This document shows, piece after piece, positions 16,513 to 22,566 of a DNA stretch of 48,666 nt. Numbering within the stretch: position 1 is the stretch's first letter; each line of letters begins with the position of its first letter. The stretch is from Intestinimonas sp052065695 (GTDB lineage Bacteria > Bacillota > Clostridia > Oscillospirales > Oscillospiraceae): NCBI RefSeq assembly GCF_052065695.1, contig NZ_JBQHTM010000027.1, positions 1 to 48,666 of the forward strand. The letters are read 5' to 3'. The translations under genes were made by a program, and so were the position numbers. The notes below the pieces were generated by a model. It was not told where the DNA came from, made no database searches, and saw only the letters and a program-made list of their open reading frames with translations.

Positions 16513-16548
16513 AGGACGCCCCTCCCCCATATGGAGGAGGGGCGTCCT
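16513..16548. repeat. 13-bp perfect hairpin upstream of rep, candidate origin
   Basis: AGGACGCCCCTCC (16513-16525) pairs with GGAGGGGCGTCCT (16536-16548) around a 10-base loop. There is no T-tract on the rep-proximal side, so it is a weak fit for a terminator. Its position between the small gene and rep would suit a Rep nick site or an attenuator. Confidence 0.5.
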
Positions 16549-16564
16549 CATACTTAGAATAGGA

Positions 16565-16804
16565 TCAAGTCTTAGCGATAGTCTCCGGCTTGCCGTAGCG
16601 ATTGTACACCAACGTCACTTCATCCCCTACCCGGGGCTTGTAGCCGCATTTTGCGAGCTTACCATCAGACATATAGATACGCTCAGCAACCATACCCTCA
16701 GCATCCGTCCCCGTTACGGGATAGGTCAGGTAGATATTGATGCCGTTGATGACAGTACCCTCTTTGGTGGTAAAATTATTGCGCTTGTAACCGATGATCT
16801 TCAT
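16565..16804 (-). CDS. Small Rep-associated protein
   Basis: 79 residues from ATG at 16804 (GAAAGGA 9 nt upstream). Starts MKIIGYKRNNFTTKEGTVI and is predicted all-beta, with GINIYLTYP and GDEVTLVYNRYGKPETI. Small beta proteins of this kind stand just upstream of rolling-circle rep genes in Firmicutes elements. An OB-like single-strand DNA-binding or copy-control role is possible but not shown. First gene of the leftward rep-translocase-xis-int group. Confidence 0.6.
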   Translation of the reverse strand: MKIIGYKRNNFTTKEGTVINGINIYLTYPVTGTDAEGMVAERIYMSDGKLAKCGYKPRVGDEVTLVYNRYGKPETIAKT

Positions 16805-16958
16805 ATTAGAGCATCCTTTCATTTAAATAAAATATTATGGACGGTACTCTGTCACCCAAACCGGGTGCCCTTGACAAATCAGCCTGTCAGGTTGACTGCT
16901 GGGGAACTCTACGCGGCTCCAGCCCCGCCTTACATCACCTCCTTTCCAAGGCGAAAAA

Positions 16959-17065
16959 TACGACATACATTTGGAGACAAAAAAACGACATACATATCCG
17001 CTGACAGACATGATGACCCCCTTTACAGGTCCAACATGTGTCTATCAATGGTTATGTATGTCGTA
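16959..17065. repeat. Three-copy 10-bp iteron-like motif
   Basis: CGACATACAT occurs at 16961-16970 and 16986-16995 and inverted at 17054-17063. The outer pair is extended to 12 bp (TACGACATACAT / ATGTATGTCGTA). The layout suits an iteron cluster or an operator for a repressor. Confidence 0.7.
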
Positions 17066-17279
17066 TAAAAACCTTATGTCACGTGACCAGACGGCCACCG
17101 GGTGGATCAGGTGCCTCCTCCTGAACCACGATAATACTATACTATGTCCAAATGCCTTTGTCAACATTTTTTCGCTTAAAAAGTCGCTATTTTTTAAAAA
17201 ATACACTAATTATTGCAACTTTTATTGAAATATATTCTTCCCCCAAAGTTATTATATGCGGTCGGCGAATGTAATATTT

Positions 17280-17302
17280 TGCTATAAATAGTATAAATAG
17301 CA
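17280..17302. repeat. AT-rich repeat TATAAATAG x2 inside an inverted repeat
   Basis: Two tandem TATAAATAG copies (17283-17300) are enclosed by TGCTAT and ATAGCA (17280-17285, 17297-17302). It may be an unwinding element or promoter region for the protease gene. Confidence 0.45.
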
Positions 17303-17468
17303 TTTTTTCGCTGTATTTAGACCCATGTTTATGCAAAATAAATTATTTTATGGCGTTATACAGCTGATATTTCATGTATTTTAACGATTATAAAATATCA
17401 AAAAAGCATAATATAATCCGGTATCTTTAAATCATCTGCCTCTCAACCGGGCAAATAGCCCCCCCTTT

Positions 17469-17563
17469 CCGCCCCGTCAAGGCCGCAAAAAATCTCCAGT
17501 CTTTTTCGGACTGGAGATTTTTTGTGCGAGTGACCCCATAAGGGGTCAGCCTTGACAGGGCGG
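17469..17563. repeat. Nested hairpin structure (outer stem with two inner hairpins)
   Basis: An outer 15-bp stem (CCGCCCCGTCAAGGC at 17469-17483 with 17549-17563, one mismatch) encloses a perfect 15-bp hairpin flanked by A6/T6 (17487-17501 with 17509-17523) and a 7-bp hairpin (17531-17537 with 17542-17548). The central hairpin alone would act as a bidirectional terminator. The whole could form a three-way structure like a replication origin. Confidence 0.75.
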
Positions 17564-17643
17564 GACGGGGGCGCATCGGTGGGGACACAAGCTCGCGAGC
17601 GAGCTCTGTTACCACCATCTTTTGACTATGGGAGGCGCACACC

Positions 17644-18291
17644 ATGAAACAGACCACCAAAATGAGCCGGGCCGTCAGCCAGTTGGAGCACATCTATAAC
17701 AGCCTCAATACAGACTTCTTTTCCGGGGAGCTGCCCACGCCGATTATCACCGTGCAGAGCAAGCCGGGGACCTACGGACACTGTACCACGGCCAAGGTGT
17801 GGCAGCGCAAGGACGGCAGCACGTATGAGTTGAACATCGCCGCTGAAGTGCTGAATTACCCGATTGAGGAGACCTTGGACACCATGCTCCACGAAATGGT
17901 GCACCTCTATTGCCGGGAGCACGGAATTAAGGAGGTGAGCCGGGGCGGGAAATACCACAACGGCAGATTTAAAGCCATAGCCGAGGCCCACGGCCTAACC
18001 TGTGTGCCCTGTGGGCAATACGGATGGAATACCACACCAGGGGACAACCTTGTTGAATATGCACTATCAAAAGGGTGGAACGAAATTCAGATCGGGCGGT
18101 CCAGCCTGCCGCCCATGATCCGCACAGGGACAGGAGGCACGGCCCAGCCAGGGGCGGGAATCACCCCAGGCGGCAAGCGGCCCAGCAGCACACGCAAGCT
18201 GATTTGCCCCAAGTGCGGCCAGAGCGTCCGGGCCACCAAAAAAGTCAACATCCTATGCGGGGACTGTATGGAGCCCATGATCGAGGTATAA
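17644..18291 (+). CDS. SprT-like zinc metalloprotease
   Basis: 215 residues with ribosome site GGGAGG 8 nt before ATG. SprT-like domain at about 10-120: LEHIYNSLNTDFFSGELPTP and the zinc motif HEMVH (83-87), with a further His at about 105 (KYHNGRFKAIAEAHGL). The C-terminus has a zinc ribbon (CPKC and CGDC). In eukaryotes the SprT family (Spartan) cuts proteins crosslinked to DNA; bacterial and phage copies are poorly known. It is the only rightward gene of the element and faces away from rep. Clearing covalent Rep-DNA adducts or defeating a host protein are possible roles (inference). Confidence 0.85.
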   Translation: MKQTTKMSRAVSQLEHIYNSLNTDFFSGELPTPIITVQSKPGTYGHCTTAKVWQRKDGSTYELNIAAEVLNYPIEETLDTMLHEMVHLYCREHGIKEVSRGGKYHNGRFKAIAEAHGLTCVPCGQYGWNTTPGDNLVEYALSKGWNEIQIGRSSLPPMIRTGTGGTAQPGAGITPGGKRPSSTRKLICPKCGQSVRATKKVNILCGDCMEPMIEV

Positions 18292-18354
18292 AAGTTGAAA
18301 ATGCACTTTCAAAACAGGGAAATACCCGTTTTGAGGGTGCACTTTCAATTTATA
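18287..18354. repeat. Long imperfect hairpin after the SprT gene
   Basis: Starting at the stop codon, TATAAAAGTTGAAAATGCAC pairs imperfectly with GTGCACTTTCAATTTATA (18337-18354), with an inner stem CAAAACAGGG / CCCGTTTTG. A related half (GTGCACATTCAAAACG) is seen near 20097-20112. It could be a terminator or the edge of the element. Confidence 0.55.
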
Positions 18355-18733
18355 AAGTATATTTCTCGTGAAATTCTTTCTGGCGGGTTCTTGAAATTCC
18401 AGGCCGGAACAGGTACAATGAGAACGGAAACATAATTGCGGGCAGGCCGCAGGGTGCGCCAACACCCCACGGCCCTATGCGAGTGAATGGCCCACTCAGC
18501 ACAGCAACATACGTTGCACCACGGGGTTATTATACCTATTTCACCGTACTTTTTCAAGGCGGAGGGATAGGTTTGATTGCCTTGTGCTTCGCATTGAGGA
18601 ATCAAGGCGGTGTTGAGTACATAACTCGACACCGCTTTTATGTTTCCGGCGGACACCCTGGGCGGGGGACTGCCCCGCCCAGGGAAGGACGTCTGCCGGA
18701 ATTCATATTTATAGTATTGAGGAGCGAGGGGAA
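18355..18733. other. Gene-free stretch with two hairpins before the SLH-CAP gene
   Basis: No convincing gene. It holds a terminator (stem 18607-18618 with 18624-18635, then TTTTA) and a perfect 12-bp GC hairpin CCCTGGGCGGGG / CCCCGCCCAGGG (18656-18667 with 18673-18684). The transcript ended by the first hairpin is not identified; a small RNA is possible. The second lies in the probable leader of the SLH gene. Confidence 0.55.
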
Positions 18734-19975
18734 ATGAAAAAGCGAATCCTGTGTACGGCGCTGTCGCTATGCCTCTGCCTGGGCCTGTCCGCACCAGCCC
18801 TGGCTGCCGGACCCACCTTCACCGACGTGCCCGCCAATCACTGGGCCTATGACTATGTGGAGCGGGCGGCAGAGAACGGCTGGGTAAACGGTATCGGCAA
18901 CGGTCAGTTTGCACCTGAAAAGAAGATCACCTATGCCGAGATGTCCGTCATGCTGATGCGGGCTTTCTATCCTGATACGCTCAGTTATTGGGGTGGTTCC
19001 CCCAATGCCCCCTGGTATGAGCCTTATATGGCTGAAATGGCCGTCACCGGTCTTGACAACGGGACCCTGGTCGATCTCAGTTATAAGGCTGCTGCCAATG
19101 AGCTGATCAACCGTTATGAAATGGCTCAGCTTATCTACAATTTTATGAAGCAGGATGGCGATGTGACCTTCAATTACAATGCTGCTTCTGTGCAGTCCGG
19201 CATCAGTGATTGGGCGAGTGTGCCCAGTAATTATCGGGACGCTGTGACGGCAGTTGTGGCGAAAGGCGTTGTTACAGGCGTTGATAGTCAGGGGACTTTC
19301 AACGGCAATGGCGTGATGACCCGCGCTCAGGCTGCGACCGTCATGTGTCGTGCTGTTGATCTGATGGGCGAGGGCGTTTCTACTATCAATCCCACTCCCA
19401 CGCCCACGCAGCCCAGCGGTTCTACCGGTTCCGGCCTGGGTCAGAAGCTGCCCAGTGGTGCCACCGCGGCGGCTGGCGTGAAGTCCAGTATTGGTAAGAG
19501 CGATGCCTATCCTACCTATGGCAATTCTGACGTGGTATCCAACAACGGTTATTTCACCGGCGCTACCAATACAGACATCGGCAATGCGCACCTGGAATAT
19601 GAGTTCCTTGACTGGGTGAACGAAGTTCGTGTGGCTGAGGGACATGCACCGCTGACATGGGTACCGAGCGACGCGGCAGAAGAACACGGACTCCAAAGAT
19701 GCTATGAGCTGGTAAGTAACTTTAGCCATGATCGGCCCAAGGGCAAGCTTGCCGCAGAAGTATGTGCAAGCGGATATATTACGTCTACAGCCGCTTTTGA
19801 TGGATGGATGAACTCTTCTGCCCATAAACACCTTCTTATGAGTGATTCTTATCAGTATATGTCTGCAGCAAGGGCGGGCAATTATTGGATTATTTGTCTG
19901 TGGAGAGATAGTAGTATTAAGCAAGCTGAAAAATGGGCATATACTAATTACGATTCTTCTTCTGAGAATGGTTAA
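18734..19975 (+). CDS. Secreted S-layer-homology and CAP-domain protein
   Basis: 413 residues. A signal peptide ends at about residue 25 (cut after ALAA). Three SLH repeats follow (about 27-70, 88-140, 155-212), each with the FTDV/HWA-type or ITRAE-type signature; these anchor proteins to pyruvylated wall polymer. A Pro/Thr/Ser/Gly linker (PTPTPTQPSGSTGSG) leads to a CAP domain (about 285-395) with LEYEFLDWVNEVR, NFSHDRP and WMNSSAHKHLLM, so the His/Glu/His set is broadly present. The last third uses more AT-rich codons than the core genes. Surface role; the ligand is unknown. Confidence 0.88.
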   Translation: MKKRILCTALSLCLCLGLSAPALAAGPTFTDVPANHWAYDYVERAAENGWVNGIGNGQFAPEKKITYAEMSVMLMRAFYPDTLSYWGGSPNAPWYEPYMAEMAVTGLDNGTLVDLSYKAAANELINRYEMAQLIYNFMKQDGDVTFNYNAASVQSGISDWASVPSNYRDAVTAVVAKGVVTGVDSQGTFNGNGVMTRAQAATVMCRAVDLMGEGVSTINPTPTPTQPSGSTGSGLGQKLPSGATAAAGVKSSIGKSDAYPTYGNSDVVSNNGYFTGATNTDIGNAHLEYEFLDWVNEVRVAEGHAPLTWVPSDAAEEHGLQRCYELVSNFSHDRPKGKLAAEVCASGYITSTAAFDGWMNSSAHKHLLMSDSYQYMSAARAGNYWIICLWRDSSIKQAEKWAYTNYDSSSENG

Positions 19976-20022
19976 AAATAAGAGAGGCCTCACGGATAAT
20001 AAACTGAACCGATAAAAACGGG

Positions 20023-20055
20023 CCCCCTGATGTCATCTGTTTTGACATCAGGGGG
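20023..20055. terminator. Hairpin downstream of the SLH-CAP gene
   Basis: CCCCCTGATGTCA (20023-20035) pairs exactly with TGACATCAGGGGG (20043-20055). The T-run is weak, but position suits a terminator for the SLH-CAP gene. Confidence 0.6.
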
Positions 20056-20224
20056 TCTTGCCATGGAGAAATGGAATGACACCTGCGTATTGCAAGTGCA
20101 CATTCAAAACGAAAATTCCAGATTCTTATATACAAAAGAAAAAAGGGGGGGGGAACCGTCCTTGCACCGGTCCGTCCTGCAATTCTTTGGGCTTCTGGCC
20201 CGACACAGCAGTGTTAGGTGAAGC

Positions 20225-20270
20225 AGGGTTGTTTTTCGAACTGTAAAGTCGAAAAACAACCCTCTTCTTT
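20225..20270 (+). terminator. Perfect 15-bp terminator hairpin
   Basis: AGGGTTGTTTTTCGA (20225-20239) pairs with TCGAAAAACAACCCT (20249-20263), followed by CTTCTTTT. No gene is recognised between this and the previous terminator (the 20056-20224 stretch). Confidence 0.75.
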
Positions 20271-20371
20271 TCCTCAAACCACTGATATATCTTAGGTTTT
20301 AAGTTTGCCGAAAAGAAATGGCCCATGAAAAAGGGATAAAATTCACCCCAAAATATACGTAATGGTTCCGG

Positions 20372-21573
20372 ATTTAGACACAGGATTTTCATATATCCTG
20401 TGTCTTTTTCTTTCCATAAAGCTCCTCAAAACGGGTAGGAGTCTTATATGCCAGGGTCTGATGAGGCCTTACTTCATTATAAAAGCGCATGTACTCATCC
20501 ACGCTCTTTTGAAAATCAGCCAGAGAGGAATACTCCCGGCGGTACGCTTCTTCTTTCTTGAACGTTGCAAAGAAGGTTTCGGCCACAGCGTTATCGCGAG
20601 GAGTGCCCGGTTTTGAAAAAGACTGCTTAACATCACATTTTCTTAACAAGGCACAAAAGCTTTCAGAAACATATTGGCTACCCCGATCACTATGAAATGT
20701 TAATCCTGTTGGATTCCCACGGCACTCGTAGGCTTTGCGAAATGTGAAGGTAACTAATTGGGTGCTGGATTTTCGTGATACCCGGTATCCGACGACCCGT
20801 CGTGAAAACAGGTCAAGAATAACACAGAGAAAAACCGGGTGCTCTTTGAGTTTAAAATATGTAATATCGCTGACCCAAATTTCGTTTGGATGCTGGGTTT
20901 TAAACTCTTGATTTACTAAATTACGCCTATGGTATTCTTGCCGTTTCATATAAGCCTTTTTAGCATTTTCTCGAACACTCTCCAGGCCCAGTTCCTGCAT
21001 AATCTGCCGTATTCTCTTTTTGCCGACATGGATTCCGTTTTCTGATAGGATTATACGAATTTTTTCTGCGCCAAATCGATGTTTGCTGTCATTAAAGATC
21101 TGCTGTACCTGCACCATAAGAACCTGTTGCTCTTCCTGGTACTTTGTGCGATCCGCTCTTCGGAAAATGTGATTATAAAAAGTACCCCGAGAAACACCCA
21201 ACGCCTCGCATAGCTCATGGACATTATATTGCTCAAACCGTTCATGAAGGTTCTCTAAAATATCCAGCATCCTCCTTAGCGGAACTTCAGCTATCAGATT
21301 AGATAGACGAATAATTTGTAAAATGTGCTCTAACCGCTCTTTCTGGAACAAAAGATTCCGGATATCCATTGGCAGCATATTTTCTTCAGCTATATACTCT
21401 TCCTTGGCTTTGACCCAGCGATAAATGGTACTGGGAGCAACACCGAATTTTACTCTTATATCTGTGAGAGGCTGCCCAAGTTGATATGCAGAAATGATTT
21501 CCTGTTTTTCTTCTTCAGAATACTTTTTAGGCACGATTCTAGACACATCCTTTCGGGTTTACATATGTCTATT
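20372..21573 (-). mobile_element. IS3-family insertion sequence
   Basis: About 1.2 kb carrying one transposase. Short matching ends (TAGACA at 20375-20380 and inverted at 21566-21571) mark the approximate borders; exact borders and target duplication were not resolved. A 10-bp hairpin (20377-20386 with 20395-20404) followed by T5 near the left end would stop outside transcription. Confidence 0.75.
20389..21546 (-). CDS. IS3-family transposase (single reading frame)
   Basis: 385 residues. N-terminal HTH (KYSEEEKQEIISAYQLGQPL, then PSTIYRWVKAKEEY) is fused in frame to the integrase-core half. DDE residues: WVSDITYF (Asp), HSDRGSQYVS (Asp) and DNAVAETFFATFK (Glu). IS3 elements usually make OrfAB by frameshifting; here both parts are in one frame, as in some members. 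It appears intact, so the element may be active. Confidence 0.92.
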   Translation of the reverse strand: MSRIVPKKYSEEEKQEIISAYQLGQPLTDIRVKFGVAPSTIYRWVKAKEEYIAEENMLPMDIRNLLFQKERLEHILQIIRLSNLIAEVPLRRMLDILENLHERFEQYNVHELCEALGVSRGTFYNHIFRRADRTKYQEEQQVLMVQVQQIFNDSKHRFGAEKIRIILSENGIHVGKKRIRQIMQELGLESVRENAKKAYMKRQEYHRRNLVNQEFKTQHPNEIWVSDITYFKLKEHPVFLCVILDLFSRRVVGYRVSRKSSTQLVTFTFRKAYECRGNPTGLTFHSDRGSQYVSESFCALLRKCDVKQSFSKPGTPRDNAVAETFFATFKKEEAYRREYSSLADFQKSVDEYMRFYNEVRPHQTLAYKTPTRFEELYGKKKTQDI

Positions 21574-21647
21574 TTATCTTACCAAGTATTTAGAGAGTAT
21601 TTATTCCCCAAAATTATTAAAAGTAAAAAATATTAAAAACGAAAAAT

Positions 21648-22115
21648 TTGTTGGGAGTATTCCGAAAATATGATATAATAAATCTGGAGAAGAGCATCCG
21701 CAATCTTTCTAAGGAACTTGACCGGATCAGCGCAAGTCTGGAGGAGTCCAAACCAGACGGACACTGTGATGCGCTCATATCTTCGAATTCGGCGCTTTCT
21801 GAACGAGCCATTCACTTGCAGGGTTACCGGGAACGGTGCATTCGGAATCGCTGTGGAATGATGGGACATGGAAATCCTGCTGTGGGAGTACAGAACAGAG
21901 TGGCAAATCTTAGTTCAGACATCGGTCAGTCTACAGGACCGCTCTGCGATGTAAACCAGTTTTGCCGGGAGGTCACAGATGGATTTTCCGCCTGTGTGAA
22001 GCAACTCACAGATCTTCAAAATTCAGACCCAGCCCATCATCCGGACGAAGCCCTTTCACAGATATCAAGGCTTGATCTCCTGTGGAACCAACTGAAAACC
22101 ATCATACAAGCATAA
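21648..22115 (+). CDS. Unknown helical protein, possibly truncated
   Basis: Open for 155 codons from TTG at 21648 to the stop at 22115, but no clear ribosome site or ATG marks its start. It is predicted helical (NLEKSIRNLSKELDRI, then SRLDLLWNQLKTIIQA at the end), with no motif I know. It lies 100 bp from the IS3 end and 13 bp before the next gene, which has a good ribosome site, so the two are probably co-transcribed. The N-terminus may have been lost to the IS insertion. Confidence 0.45.
   Translation: MLGVFRKYDIINLEKSIRNLSKELDRISASLEESKPDGHCDALISSNSALSERAIHLQGYRERCIRNRCGMMGHGNPAVGVQNRVANLSSDIGQSTGPLCDVNQFCREVTDGFSACVKQLTDLQNSDPAHHPDEALSQISRLDLLWNQLKTIIQA
21651..21679 (+). promoter_or_regulatory. 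Putative promoter downstream of the IS3 copy
   Basis: TTGGGA (21651-21656), 17-bp spacer and consensus TATAAT (21674-21679). If used, the following ORF must begin later than its first possible start. Confidence 0.5.
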
Positions 22116-22128
22116 AAGGAGCGATACT

Positions 22129-22566
22129 ATGCGTTTATATTCCTTTCCCATGAAGGATGCAGTCAACAAGGAGATGGAAACCTACATCAATTCATTCGCA
22201 CGAGTTATGAACTTCTGTCATCAGACCGAACAGCTGATTCTTCCGGTCCCGAAAAACATCCCTGCCTGGTTTGCAGAGGCAGAGCAAACGACTTCTTTGG
22301 CAAAATCAAACGCCCTGCTGTGGAAGAATTCCGTGGGCGGAAATCTCCTTCATATGCCGGAAGCCTTGCTGGCCTACCAGCCGGTATATCAGAGCAAGGC
22401 ACAAACGGTACAGAATCTCTTTCAGATCCTGGCCGATCATCCGGAGGATCAGAACAGCCGCGCTCTGGCTGCGCAGCATCTCGCCGATTTGCACACCGTT
22501 CTTCTCTCCCAGAAAAACGCAATCCAATCGCAGACCAATCCATTGACAAAATGCTTCAATATATAG
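22129..22566 (+). CDS. Unknown helical protein running into a GGDEF gene
   Basis: 145 residues with ribosome site AAAGGAG before ATG. Starts MRLYSFPMKDAVNKEMETY and is helical with no known motif; pore-forming-toxin-like helical bundles or secretion substrates can look like this, but I cannot assign it. Its last 15 codons overlap, in another frame, the start of the GAF-GGDEF-EAL reading frame. The natural C-terminus is probably missing after a deletion joined the two genes. Confidence 0.5.
   Translation: MRLYSFPMKDAVNKEMETYINSFARVMNFCHQTEQLILPVPKNIPAWFAEAEQTTSLAKSNALLWKNSVGGNLLHMPEALLAYQPVYQSKAQTVQNLFQILADHPEDQNSRALAAQHLADLHTVLLSQKNAIQSQTNPLTKCFNI

Larger units (their letters stand above)
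16805..17643. other. Non-coding control region of the integrated element
   Basis: About 840 bp between the divergent rep-side and protease genes, with no convincing gene. It contains the three-copy 10-bp motif (16961-17063), an AT-rich stretch (about 17140-17440) with a doubled TATAAATAG, and a nested hairpin structure (17469-17563). This is where an origin, transfer site or divergent promoters would be expected. Confidence 0.6.

Noticed and set aside
14288..16804. Inovirus prophage as an alternative to an AICE-like element
   Set aside because: The ATPase has FtsK/SpoIIIE motifs (STQRPD) rather than a Zot layout, and no coat or adsorption proteins are present; not fully excluded.
18477..18737. 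86-codon ORF before the SLH-CAP gene
   Set aside because: It spans two hairpins and ends inside the ribosome-site region of the real gene.
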